13,102 nt of DNA, taken from the NCBI GenBank assembly GCA_021781855.1, contig JAJXWC010000052.1, positions 1 through 13,102 on the forward strand, read 5' to 3'. Both the position numbers and the translations under genes were made by a program. This DNA comes from Bacillota bacterium. GTDB lineage: Bacteria > Bacillota > Bacilli > Lactobacillales > Streptococcaceae. Numbering within the stretch: position 1 is the first letter of the stretch; the number at the start of each line of letters is the position of its first letter. The notes beneath the pieces are model-generated. The model was not told where the DNA came from. It saw only the letters and a list, made by a program, of their open reading frames with translations, and did no database searches. This document shows, in pieces, positions 1-6,956 of this stretch.

Positions 1-1
1 A

Positions 2-277
2 GTCTTGGTTCTTCATTCTCTCGATGAGGTTTTAAGGTGGTATGAAACACAGGAAAAAGCTCTTTTTGTGATTGGCGGTGCAGAAGTCTTACAGCTTTTT
101 GAACCTTATCTGGAACAGCTTTATCGGACAATCGTGCAGGCTGAATTTGATGGTGATGCTTATTTTCCTCCCAATTTTGATTTCAGTAAATTTCAAGAAC
201 AATCGTCTGAATTTCATGAAAAAGACGAGAAAAATAGTTATGCCTTTATCATAAAAAAATACAAACGAGTGGATTAA
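2..277 (+). CDS. folA: Dihydrofolate reductase, C-terminal part (5' end outside window)
   Basis: This is the last 91 codons of a dihydrofolate reductase, the NADPH-dependent enzyme that reduces dihydrofolate to tetrahydrofolate in the cytoplasm. The reading frame is open from base 2 to the TAA at 275-277. The visible part has the family's FVIGGAEV segment (the GG dipeptide of the cofactor-binding strand), the LYRTIVQAEFDGDAYFPP stretch, and a final beta strand ending in YAFIIKKYKR. The natural start lies before the window, so the TTG at position 5 is only an internal leucine. It heads the folate gene cluster, and the next gene begins 4 bases after its stop. The family call is confident. The symbol could equally be written dfrA. 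Confidence 0.93.
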   Translation, partial: VLVLHSLDEVLRWYETQEKALFVIGGAEVLQLFEPYLEQLYRTIVQAEFDGDAYFPPNFDFSKFQEQSSEFHEKDEKNSYAFIIKKYKRVD

Positions 278-281
278 AAAA

Positions 282-455
282 ATGACAAAATCAATCTTTG
301 GCTTATTTACTGCCGTGCTCTGCTGGATTTGCGTTGTGATTGCAATCCAATGTTTTCGTAAAAAGCGTTGGGGATTAGGAACACTTTTCTTGCTTAATGC
401 TTTTACAAACCTCGTCAACTCTATTCATGCTTTTTACGGTTTCCTATTTCATTAA
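282..455 (+). CDS. Small two-helix membrane protein of unknown function
   Basis: This is a 57-residue open frame from ATG 282 to TAA 453-455, lying between the reductase gene and the spacer before clpX. The product is almost entirely hydrophobic. Residues about 5-25 (IFGLFTAVLCWICVVIAIQC) form one likely membrane helix. A positively charged turn, FRKKRW, follows at 25-30, and residues about 32-57 form a second helix. The basic turn predicts both ends outside and the loop inside. From memory, a small gene of this length also sits between the reductase gene and clpX in streptococci, which would favour a real gene. The ribosome binding site is poor (GAGTGG about 9 bases upstream), so translation may be coupled to the reductase gene, whose stop is 4 bases away. 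No function can be assigned. Confidence 0.72.
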   Translation: MTKSIFGLFTAVLCWICVVIAIQCFRKKRWGLGTLFLLNAFTNLVNSIHAFYGFLFH

Positions 456-583
456 GATGAAGCAGAGACTAAATTCGAAGCTGCCATTTCGCCTTGCGAC
501 TTTAGTCGCTTGCGATTTGAACTTCTGACTTTAGTCGGTTAGTGAAAGCGGCAGCGTAGCACGCACTGCTGAGATGAATGATG
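456..583 (+). repeat. Hairpin-rich spacer element before clpX, copy A of a shared motif
   Basis: This is the gene-free 163-base spacer between the small membrane gene and clpX. It opens with GATGAAGCAGAGACT (456-470), found again exactly at 11510-11524. An extended imperfect stem follows: GACTAAA 467-473 with TTTAGTC 530-536, GAAG 477-480 with CTTC 522-525, TCGC 489-492 with GCGA 512-515, and an inner perfect hairpin GCGAC-TTTA-GTCGC at 496-509. AGCAG 461-465 can pair with CTGCT 566-570 to close the whole element. The order of motifs (GATGAAGCAGAGACT, hairpin, AAGCGG, GTAGCA, CTGCT-AGAT) recurs before potA. I infer a dispersed repeat or a transcribed RNA structure. I see no convincing promoter or CtsR box here. 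Confidence 0.5.
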
Positions 584-618
584 TTAAAGGTGCAAAACCT
601 AAAATTTAGAAGAGAAAA

Positions 619-1866
619 ATGCCTACAAATAATACAACAAAATCAAACGTCCGCTGTTCATTTTGCGGAAAAGCACAAGAAGATGTGAAAAAACTCATTG
701 CAGGAAGCGATGTTTACATCTGTAACGAATGTATTGAACTTTCTGTTCACATTCTTGAAGAAGAAAATCGTGAGGAGCTTGATGCTGAGATGCTAGAAGT
801 TAAAACACCTCAGGAAATGATGAATCACCTGAATAATTATGTTATCGGGCAAGAACGAGCAAAACGTGCGCTTGCTGTCGCTGTCTATAATCACTACAAA
901 CGGATTAATTTTGCAGATAGTACAGACGATGATATTGAATTGCAAAAATCAAACATTCTGCTCATCGGTCCAACAGGCTCAGGGAAAACTTTTCTTGCAC
1001 AAACGCTTGCTAAGTCGCTCAATGTTCCTTTCGCAATCGCTGATGCAACTAGTCTGACAGAAGCTGGCTATGTTGGCGAAGATGTTGAGAACATCCTTTT
1101 AAAACTTCTGCAAGCAAGTGATTTCAACATTGAGCGCGCTCAACGTGGTATCATTTATATTGACGAAATTGACAAAATTGCCAAAAAATCTGAAAATGTT
1201 TCAATCACACGCGATGTATCAGGCGAAGGGGTTCAGCAAGCACTCTTGAAAATCATTGAAGGAACGGTTGCGAGCGTGCCACCTCAAGGCGGACGTAAAC
1301 ATCCTAATCAGGAAATGATTCAAATTGATACGAAAAATATTCTTTTTATCGTAGGAGGTGCCTTCGACGGTATTGAAGAAATTGTAAAACAACGCTTGGG
1401 CGAAAAAATTATCGGTTTCGGTGCAAACAATAAGGCACTCAGTGAAGAAGATTCCTATATGCAGGAAATTATTGCTGAAGATATTCAAAAATTCGGTCTG
1501 ATTCCTGAATTTATCGGTCGCTTACCTGTTGTTGCTGCTCTTGAACGCTTAACAGAAGATGATTTAATTCATATTCTGACAGAGCCAAAAAATGCACTGG
1601 TCAAACAATATCAGCGTTTACTCTTTTTTGACGGTGTAAAACTTGAATTTAATGATGGTGCTTTACGTGCGATTGCGGAAAAAGCGATTGAGCGCAAAAC
1701 AGGTGCACGTGGACTACGTTCCATTATTGAGGATATCATGATGGACGTGATGTTTGAGGTTCCGAGTGATGAAACAATTAAAAAAGTGGTCATCACAGAA
1801 GATGCTGTTCGCGGTACAGGTCAACCTGAGCTGATTAGAGATACTGGAGAAACTGATGAAAGTTAA
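619..1866 (+). CDS. clpX: ATP-dependent Clp protease ATP-binding subunit ClpX
   Basis: This is the AAA+ unfoldase that recognises substrates (for example ssrA-tagged proteins), unfolds them with ATP and feeds them to ClpP in the cytoplasm. All 415 residues look intact. The N-terminal zinc-binding domain has Cys13, Cys16, Cys35 and Cys38. Then come Walker A GPTGSGKT (117-124), pore loop YVGED (151-155), Walker B IIYIDEID (178-185), the RKH pore motif (226-228), the arginine finger in FIGRLPV (Arg301) and sensor 2 GARGLRS (362-368). The start ATG follows AGAAGAG by a short gap. Its 3' end overlaps ysxC by 11 bases, so the two are co-transcribed and probably translationally coupled. Length and motifs match the family. 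Confidence 0.98.
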   Translation: MPTNNTTKSNVRCSFCGKAQEDVKKLIAGSDVYICNECIELSVHILEEENREELDAEMLEVKTPQEMMNHLNNYVIGQERAKRALAVAVYNHYKRINFADSTDDDIELQKSNILLIGPTGSGKTFLAQTLAKSLNVPFAIADATSLTEAGYVGEDVENILLKLLQASDFNIERAQRGIIYIDEIDKIAKKSENVSITRDVSGEGVQQALLKIIEGTVASVPPQGGRKHPNQEMIQIDTKNILFIVGGAFDGIEEIVKQRLGEKIIGFGANNKALSEEDSYMQEIIAEDIQKFGLIPEFIGRLPVVAALERLTEDDLIHILTEPKNALVKQYQRLLFFDGVKLEFNDGALRAIAEKAIERKTGARGLRSIIEDIMMDVMFEVPSDETIKKVVITEDAVRGTGQPELIRDTGETDES

Positions 1867-2443
1867 TGTTAATCATCTTAAATTAACAATTTCTGCAGCT
1901 TCAAAAAAGCAATATCCTGAAACGGATTTACCAGAAATTGCATTAGCAGGTCGGTCAAATGTTGGCAAATCAAGTTTCATCAATACCTTACTTAATCGAA
2001 AAAATTTTGCCAGAACCTCAGCTAATCCTGGCAAGACACAGTTGTTGAATTTTTACAACATTGACGAGCAAGTACATTTTGTAGATGTTCCAGGTTATGG
2101 ATATGCACGAGTTTCCAAATCTGAGCGTGAAAAATGGGGAAAAATGATTGAAGAATACCTCACTTCACGTGAAAATCTTCAGGCCGTTGTCAGTCTTGTT
2201 GACCTTCGTCATGAACCTTCCGAAGATGATAAATTGATGTATGAATTTCTGAAGTACTATCATTTGCCTGTGATTTTAGTTGCTACAAAAGCAGACAAAG
2301 TACCACGAAGCAGATGGAAAAAACAGGAAGCCTTGATAAAACAAGCACTTAAATTTGACAGTACAGATGATTTTATCATTTTTTCCTCATTTGATAAAAC
2401 GGGGCTTGATGAAGCGTGGCAAACAATTGAAAAATACATATAA
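1856..2443 (+). CDS. ysxC: Ribosome biogenesis GTP-binding protein YsxC/EngB
   Basis: This is a TRAFAC-class GTPase needed for assembly of the large ribosomal subunit in Gram-positive bacteria. The 195-residue length is typical. The motifs are G1 GRSNVGKS (32-39), the TSANPGKTQ switch region (54-62), G3 DVPGYG (77-82), G4 TKAD (144-147) and a G5-like SSFD near 177-180. It starts inside the end of clpX (11-base overlap), the common clpX-ysxC/engB arrangement. A hairpin with a short T tract follows its stop (2450-2476), so some transcripts may end here before the folate genes. Confidence 0.97.
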   Translation: MKVNVNHLKLTISAASKKQYPETDLPEIALAGRSNVGKSSFINTLLNRKNFARTSANPGKTQLLNFYNIDEQVHFVDVPGYGYARVSKSEREKWGKMIEEYLTSRENLQAVVSLVDLRHEPSEDDKLMYEFLKYYHLPVILVATKADKVPRSRWKKQEALIKQALKFDSTDDFIIFSSFDKTGLDEAWQTIEKYI

Positions 2444-2449
2444 AATTGT

Positions 2450-2476
2450 GCTATGACAGGCTTCATAGCCTTTTCT
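2450..2476 (+). terminator. Weak terminator-like hairpin between ysxC and folB
   Basis: A perfect 7-bp stem, GCTATGA (2450-2456) with TCATAGC (2463-2469), has a 6-base loop and is followed by CTTTTCT. The T tract is short and interrupted, so partial termination is more likely than a full stop. No clear promoter lies between it and folB, so the folate genes probably depend on readthrough. It may set the ratio of clpX-ysxC to fol messages. Confidence 0.5.
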
Positions 2477-2494
2477 AACATTTAGGGAGACTGA

Positions 2495-2845
2495 ATGTAT
2501 AAAATCAAAATCAATAAAATGAAATTTCGTGCACATATTGGCGTATTGCCTGAAGAAAAAATTTTAGGACAAAATTTAGAAATTGATGTCATCGTCGAAA
2601 CTAATTTTGATTTTTCCGGTCAAGATGAACTTGAAGAAACGTTGAGTTACGTCGATTTTTACGAGAAAATCTCTGAAATTATTAATCATTCACGCGCAGA
2701 TTTGCTTGAAAAACTAGCCTTTGAAATAATTAAAAAAATCAAAGCGCAAAATGAAAAAATTGCAGCTGTAGAAATCCATCTTCGCAAATTAGCAGTACCA
2801 ATCGAAGGAATTTTTGACTCAGTTGAAATCGAGATGAGGGGGTAA
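2495..2845 (+). CDS. folB: Dihydroneopterin aldolase
   Basis: FolB cleaves 7,8-dihydroneopterin to 6-hydroxymethyl-7,8-dihydropterin and glycolaldehyde in the cytoplasm. The 116-residue length fits the family (about 120), which forms octamers. The expected active-site positions are visible: Glu21 in GVLPEEKILGQ, Tyr52 in SYVDFY, Glu72 in LLEKLA (which binds the pterin) and Lys98 in LRKLAVP. The ATG follows a good ribosome binding site, AGGGAG, 6 bases upstream. The stop is 4 bases before the GTG of folKE, so the two are translated together. Confidence 0.95.
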   Translation: MYKIKINKMKFRAHIGVLPEEKILGQNLEIDVIVETNFDFSGQDELEETLSYVDFYEKISEIINHSRADLLEKLAFEIIKKIKAQNEKIAAVEIHLRKLAVPIEGIFDSVEIEMRG

Positions 2846-2849
2846 ATGT

Positions 2850-3899
2850 GTGCAAACTGTTTATTTGAGTTTAGGAAGTAATATCGGAGAACGTCAAGAT
2901 TATTTGCACGAAGCTGTTCATTTGCTTGGTAAGCAAAGGCAGAGTTTATTTTAAATACATTCGCAGTTTTATGAAACATCGCCTGTTGGAAATGTAATTC
3001 AAGATAATTTCATAAATTTGGCACTAAAAATCTCAACAACACTAGAGCCTTTTGCTTTATTGACGTTGATTCACGAAATTGAAGCTAAATTAAATCGTGA
3101 GCGCAAAATTCATTGGGGACCGCGAACGATTGACATTGATATTATATTTTACGGCGAATTAGAACTAAATGAAAATAATCTTGTCATTCCTCATAAAGAA
3201 GTTTTTAATCGTCTCTTTGTTCTCATTCCGCTTTTAGAATTGCTTGATAAAAATTCAAAATATTTTTCGAAAATTGAAGAAGCTGTTACAAGACTTAAAG
3301 CCACAACACAAACTGTTCAAGTTGTTCCCGAAGAAAAATCAGCAAAAAATCGTATTGAGCAAGCCGTTTATGAAATTTTAGCAGCTGTTGGTGAAAATCC
3401 AGAACGCGAAGGCTTACAGGAAACACCTGAACGTGTTGCCAAGATGTATGCCGAAATTCTCTCTTCAGAGCGTTTAAGCAAGTTTGAAGAATATAAACTT
3501 TTTAAAATTGAACCTGCAGAAGTTGACCAGACTATTTTAATTAAAGATATCCCTTTTTATTCGATGTGTGAGCATCATATGCTGCCTTTTTTTGGCAAAG
3601 TTCATGTCGCCTATATTCCGCAATACGGCAATATCATTGGACTTTCCAAGATTCCGCGTTTAGTAGATTATGTGTCTCATAAACTTTCAGTACAGGAAAA
3701 TATTACCAGAGAAATTGCAGAGATTTTAAACGAAATCTTGCAGCCAAAAGGTGTTGCTGTTGTCGCTGAAGCGCGACATATGTGCGTAGAAATGCGTGGT
3801 GTGAAGAAAAATAATTCTCTAACGAAAACATCATTTTTCTTAGGTGAGTTTAATAAAGACATCAATAAAAGAATGGAATTTCTAGGAGAAATCTCATGA
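2850..3899 (+). pseudogene. folKE: folKE fusion (HPPK + GTP cyclohydrolase I) interrupted by an in-frame TAA
   Basis: One frame from GTG 2850 to the stop at 3897-3899 (350 codons including stops) encodes the FolK-FolE fusion typical of Lactococcus. FolK transfers pyrophosphate to hydroxymethyl-dihydropterin, and FolE opens GTP to dihydroneopterin triphosphate. The FolK start reads VQTVYLSLGSNIGERQDYLH, the family N terminus. Codon 35 (2952-2954) is TAA, after LGKQRQSLF. The same frame then continues with IHSQFYETSPVGN, exactly as FolK should. Both sides are in one frame and align without a gap to the E. coli enzyme as I remember it, so a single base substitution (for example TTA or AAA to TAA) explains it best. 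Two compensating indels are possible. The GTG start follows GAGGGGG in the end of folB. Confidence 0.82.
3018..3899 (+). CDS. folE: Surviving open frame: FolK C-terminal half fused to complete GTP cyclohydrolase I
   Basis: This is the open part of the folKE frame after the internal stop, 293 codons from a TTG at 3018 that has no ribosome binding site. Residues 1-95 are the rest of FolK, with the metal-binding WGPRTIDIDIIFYG motif (33-46). Residues about 108-293 are a full GTP cyclohydrolase I of type IA. The zinc ligands appear as CEHH (184-187) and the HMC cysteine (Cys256). VHVAYIPQYGNIIGLSKIPR (196-214) and the C-terminal KTSFFLGEF complete the domain. If the stop is real, FolE could be made only by reinitiation, and FolK would lack its first third. 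The gene overlaps folP by 4 bases (ATGA). Confidence 0.85.
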   Translation: MALKISTTLEPFALLTLIHEIEAKLNRERKIHWGPRTIDIDIIFYGELELNENNLVIPHKEVFNRLFVLIPLLELLDKNSKYFSKIEEAVTRLKATTQTVQVVPEEKSAKNRIEQAVYEILAAVGENPEREGLQETPERVAKMYAEILSSERLSKFEEYKLFKIEPAEVDQTILIKDIPFYSMCEHHMLPFFGKVHVAYIPQYGNIIGLSKIPRLVDYVSHKLSVQENITREIAEILNEILQPKGVAVVAEARHMCVEMRGVKKNNSLTKTSFFLGEFNKDINKRMEFLGEIS

Positions 3900-4957
3900 A
3901 AATCACAGAATTAAATCTTGAAAAATTTTCTTTAAAAAATATTGCGATTCAGTTTTCACAAGCTACGGCAGAAGAAATGCGAATTTTATCCGAAAAAATT
4001 TATCGGGTAGGAAGCAAAGTGCAATTTGACCAACAATCTTTACTTGCCTTTTTTAATATCTATCAGCTAGAGAATTTGATTGAAAATTGGAAAAATCAAG
4101 ACCTAGAAAAAATTTTCAATCGTCATAAAATTATCTGGGCGGGAAAGAATTTTAGTTTTGATTTGACTTTAAATCCGATTGTTTATTCGATTGTTAACGT
4201 GACTCCAGATTCCTTTTATGATGGAGCTAAGGAGCATTTAACACTGCCCTATATACTAAAACGTGCGGAAAATGATTTAGCAAATGGAGCAAGCGTTTTA
4301 GAATTAGGTGGAAAATCTTCGCGACCTGGTTATTCCGATATTACACCCGAACAAGAATGGCAAAGACTAGAAGTTGCTTTGAAAGAGTTGAGAAAACAAT
4401 TCCCCAAAGCTATCATTGCGATAGACACAGATGAACCTTATGTTATGACCCGTGTTTTGGATGCAGGTGCTGATATTATCAATGATATTGACGGCTTTGA
4501 AACAGCAGAAAAGTTGAAAGTACTGGAAAACTATCATCCTGCAGTCGTTGCGATGAATAACGGGAGAGCAGGCTTTGCTCATGCAGAGAATGTTTATGAG
4601 GAGTTGCCGCAATTTTTTGCAAAAAAGCAGGAAGAATTAATTCGCTTAGGTTTGAAAAATGAACAAATTTGTATTGATGCCGGTGTTGGATTTTTTAATG
4701 GCGATTCTGGTCGTGACAGTGTAGAGCGAGTGAAAAGTACGGAATTATTGACTCCATTGGGATTACCTATTATGGTTGCGATTTCGCGGAAATCATTTAT
4801 GAAAAATGTTTTCGGTTATGACGGCGATGAACGGTTACTTTCGACTTTAATGCTTGAGGCACAAATGATTGCAGATGGCGGAAGAGTTTTGCGAGTTCAC
4901 GATGTGCTTGAAACGAAACGAATGATTGATGCGTTCAAGATTTATCAGAAATTTTGA
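3896..4957 (+). CDS. folP: Dihydropteroate synthase with N-terminal extension and variant motifs
   Basis: FolP condenses hydroxymethyl-dihydropterin pyrophosphate with p-aminobenzoate; sulfonamides compete at this step. At 353 residues it is about 75 longer than the usual 270-280. Residues 1-95 precede the TIM barrel and match no domain I know. The barrel shows NVTPDSF (101-107), GGKSSRPG (138-145), IDTDEP (176-181), INDIDG (195-200), SRKSF (297-301) and RVHDV (333-337). Two usual motifs differ: the MHM-type loop reads MNNGR (220-224), and DPGxGF reads DAGVGF (261-266). The catalytic Asp, Lys and His positions remain. The ATG overlaps the folKE stop (ATGA). I think it is functional. Confidence 0.93.
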   Translation: MKITELNLEKFSLKNIAIQFSQATAEEMRILSEKIYRVGSKVQFDQQSLLAFFNIYQLENLIENWKNQDLEKIFNRHKIIWAGKNFSFDLTLNPIVYSIVNVTPDSFYDGAKEHLTLPYILKRAENDLANGASVLELGGKSSRPGYSDITPEQEWQRLEVALKELRKQFPKAIIAIDTDEPYVMTRVLDAGADIINDIDGFETAEKLKVLENYHPAVVAMNNGRAGFAHAENVYEELPQFFAKKQEELIRLGLKNEQICIDAGVGFFNGDSGRDSVERVKSTELLTPLGLPIMVAISRKSFMKNVFGYDGDERLLSTLMLEAQMIADGGRVLRVHDVLETKRMIDAFKIYQKF

Positions 4958-5064
4958 AGTGATTACTTCGTCAGTAAGAAGATATCAGAGTAACATGAGC
5001 TCTATAAGATGCAAACGATATGCTAATATTAAAGAGAGCATAGCAAACACTCGTTAGGTTAAAG

Positions 5065-5571
5065 ATGAATAAAGAACTGTTGGTACTTTTGCAAGATTTA
5101 TATGCATTTGAAGATAAAAATAAGCTCAGTCAGGTTGCTGAATATTTGACTAATGCTCATTTTGAGCTGCGTGGAAAGTTGAACCCTGATTTACAACTGT
5201 CAGCAAGTGGGCTTGTATTTGTTCAAGAAAAGTTATTTTTCGTTGAACATCCCTATCAGAAAGAATGGCTTTTGCCTGCAGGTCACGTGGAATTGGACGA
5301 AACTCCGCTTGAGACGGCAATCCGCGAATTTCATGAAGAAACGGGCTATTTTGCACAAAAAAAGGGAAAATTAGTCGATGTGAATGTGATTAAAATTCCA
5401 TTCAACGCGATAAAAAATGAAAAAGCGCATCTTCATATTGATTTTCGCTTTTTGTTGGAATTGACAGATGAATCAGCTGAGCAGGCTGAATTGCCCACTG
5501 CTTTACTCAGTAAAAATGAAGCTCCATTGGAGTTTAGAAAATATTTCAAGTATAAAAAGAAGGTTGAATAA
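5065..5571 (+). CDS. ylgG: Nudix hydrolase, dihydroneopterin triphosphate pyrophosphohydrolase (YlgG-like)
   Basis: This 168-residue Nudix protein has a full Nudix box at residues 73-95: G73-HVELD-E79, then the REFHEETGY core with the metal-binding glutamates. In L. lactis the Nudix gene at this place in the folate cluster, YlgG, was shown to remove pyrophosphate from dihydroneopterin triphosphate, the step between FolE and FolB. The position between folP and folC supports the same role. The first 45 residues are a helical N-terminal region ahead of the Nudix fold. TTAGG stands 6 bases before the ATG. The TAA stop shares its last A with the ATG of folC. The 107-base gap before it has small hairpins but no clear promoter. 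Confidence 0.9.
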   Translation: MNKELLVLLQDLYAFEDKNKLSQVAEYLTNAHFELRGKLNPDLQLSASGLVFVQEKLFFVEHPYQKEWLLPAGHVELDETPLETAIREFHEETGYFAQKKGKLVDVNVIKIPFNAIKNEKAHLHIDFRFLLELTDESAEQAELPTALLSKNEAPLEFRKYFKYKKKVE

Positions 5572-6863
5572 TGACGGTTACAAGGATTGATGAGGCGTTG
5601 GAATGGATACATTCACGCTTAAAATTTAATATTCGTCCGGGGTTGGCACGGGTTAAGGCACTTTTAGCATTGCTTGAAAATCCTGAGCGAGAATTATCCA
5701 TGATTCATATTGCTGGAACGAATGGAAAAGGTTCTACAGTCGCTTTTGTACGCTCAATTTTCATGCAGGCTGGTCTAAAAAAAGTGGCTTCTTTCACAAG
5801 TCCGTTTATTGAAAGTTTTGGCGAGCGGATGTCAATCAACGCGCAGCCGATGCCTGATGACAAGCTGATTTACTATGTTAATTTGCTTCAACCTTTAGTC
5901 GAAAAATTGGATGCTGATGAACATTTGACTGGCATTACAGAATTTGAAATTATTACGGCAATGGGCTTTAAGTATTTTGCTGACGAAAAGGTTGATTTGG
6001 CAGTCATTGAGGTCGGACTAGGCGGACTTTTGGATAGCACGAATGTGATTGTTCCTGTCGTTTCAGGAATCACGACGATTGGGCTGGACCATGTGGATAT
6101 TTTAGGACATACTTTAGAAGAGATTGCGGCACAAAAAGCGGGAATTATCAAGCCGGGGATTCCTGTGGTAACGGGAAATATTATTCCCGAAGCGCTGCGT
6201 GTGATTTTGGATGTGGCGGGGAAAAATGTAGCACGTTTATATCAGTTTGGGCTTGATTATCAGACTGAAATCGAAGAAAATGAATGCTTTGATTTTTCGA
6301 CAAGACAAAATCATATTAAAAAGATTGAAAAATCGCTTTTGGGATTGCATCAAGTCGAAAATGCGGCAATGGCGATTGAATTGGCGCTTGTTTATGCTGA
6401 GAAAGTAGGAATTTCATTGTCCGAGCAGCAAATTCGCTCTGGCATTAAGCAAGCTTTTTGGCCCGCACGTATGGAAAAATTGGCTGAAAATCCTTTGACT
6501 GTACTTGATGGTGCTCATAATGTTCATGCGATGGAGCGGATGCTGCAAAATCTGAAGACAGAATTTGCGGGGAAGAAAATTACTATCATTTTTTCAGCCA
6601 TCACGACAAAAGACATCACACAAATGATTAAAATGCTGCAAACGGTGGAGAATTCACGCTTGATTTTAACCACTTTTGATTATCCTAAAGCATTAAATTT
6701 GGCAGATTTCCGTTATTTAGAGGCTGAAGACGTTGAATTGGCACCGAGTTGGCAACTGGCTTTGGTTCGGATGCGCAAAATGTTGAATGAGGATGAACTT
6801 TTGCTGATCACAGGTTCACTTTATTTTTCATCTCAGGTTCGTGATTTTTTGTTGAAAAATTGA
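5571..6863 (+). CDS. folC: Dihydrofolate synthase / folylpolyglutamate synthase
   Basis: FolC is a Mur-ligase-like enzyme. It joins glutamate to dihydropteroate, and in bifunctional forms it lengthens the polyglutamate tail of folates. The 430-residue length is typical. Visible motifs are the P-loop GTNGKGST (49-56), SPFIESFGERM, the AVIEVGLGGLLDSTN magnesium-binding stretch, TTIGLDHVDILG, AAQKAGIIKPG (its lysine fits the carbamylated position) and DGAHNVHAM in the C-terminal domain. AAGAAGG lies 6 bases upstream of the ATG, which overlaps the ylgG stop by one base. With one folC and no second copy in view, it probably does both reactions. Confidence 0.96.
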   Translation: MTVTRIDEALEWIHSRLKFNIRPGLARVKALLALLENPERELSMIHIAGTNGKGSTVAFVRSIFMQAGLKKVASFTSPFIESFGERMSINAQPMPDDKLIYYVNLLQPLVEKLDADEHLTGITEFEIITAMGFKYFADEKVDLAVIEVGLGGLLDSTNVIVPVVSGITTIGLDHVDILGHTLEEIAAQKAGIIKPGIPVVTGNIIPEALRVILDVAGKNVARLYQFGLDYQTEIEENECFDFSTRQNHIKKIEKSLLGLHQVENAAMAIELALVYAEKVGISLSEQQIRSGIKQAFWPARMEKLAENPLTVLDGAHNVHAMERMLQNLKTEFAGKKITIIFSAITTKDITQMIKMLQTVENSRLILTTFDYPKALNLADFRYLEAEDVELAPSWQLALVRMRKMLNEDELLLITGSLYFSSQVRDFLLKN

Positions 6864-6879
6864 AGTTTTTGAGTATAAT
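6852..6879 (+). promoter_or_regulatory. Sigma-A type promoter for the deoxynucleoside kinase gene
   Basis: TTGAAA (6852-6857), a 16-base spacer and a perfect TATAAT (6874-6879) overlap the end of folC. Transcription should begin near 6886. The first bases of the message then form a small hairpin at 6888-6903 (TGGCGG pairs with TCTGCCA around a short loop). This may protect the 5' end and separates the kinase gene from the folate operon. Confidence 0.75.
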
Positions 6880-6956
6880 TAAGAACTGGCGGAAATCTGC
6901 CAAAAGACAGGTGTTGAACCTTGTGTCAACATGCTCTAGGGGAGGATAAGGAAATT

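Noticed and set aside
517..545. TTGAAC with TAGTGA as a clpX promoter
   Set aside because: The -10 match is poor and the sequence is part of the hairpin element. A CtsR heptad repeat was also sought and not found.
2938..2985. Frame +1 reading GRVYFKYI as evidence for a pair of frameshifts in folK
   Set aside because: It needs two compensating indels within about 25 bases, while one substitution at the TAA gives a gapless family match. It is kept only as an alternative.
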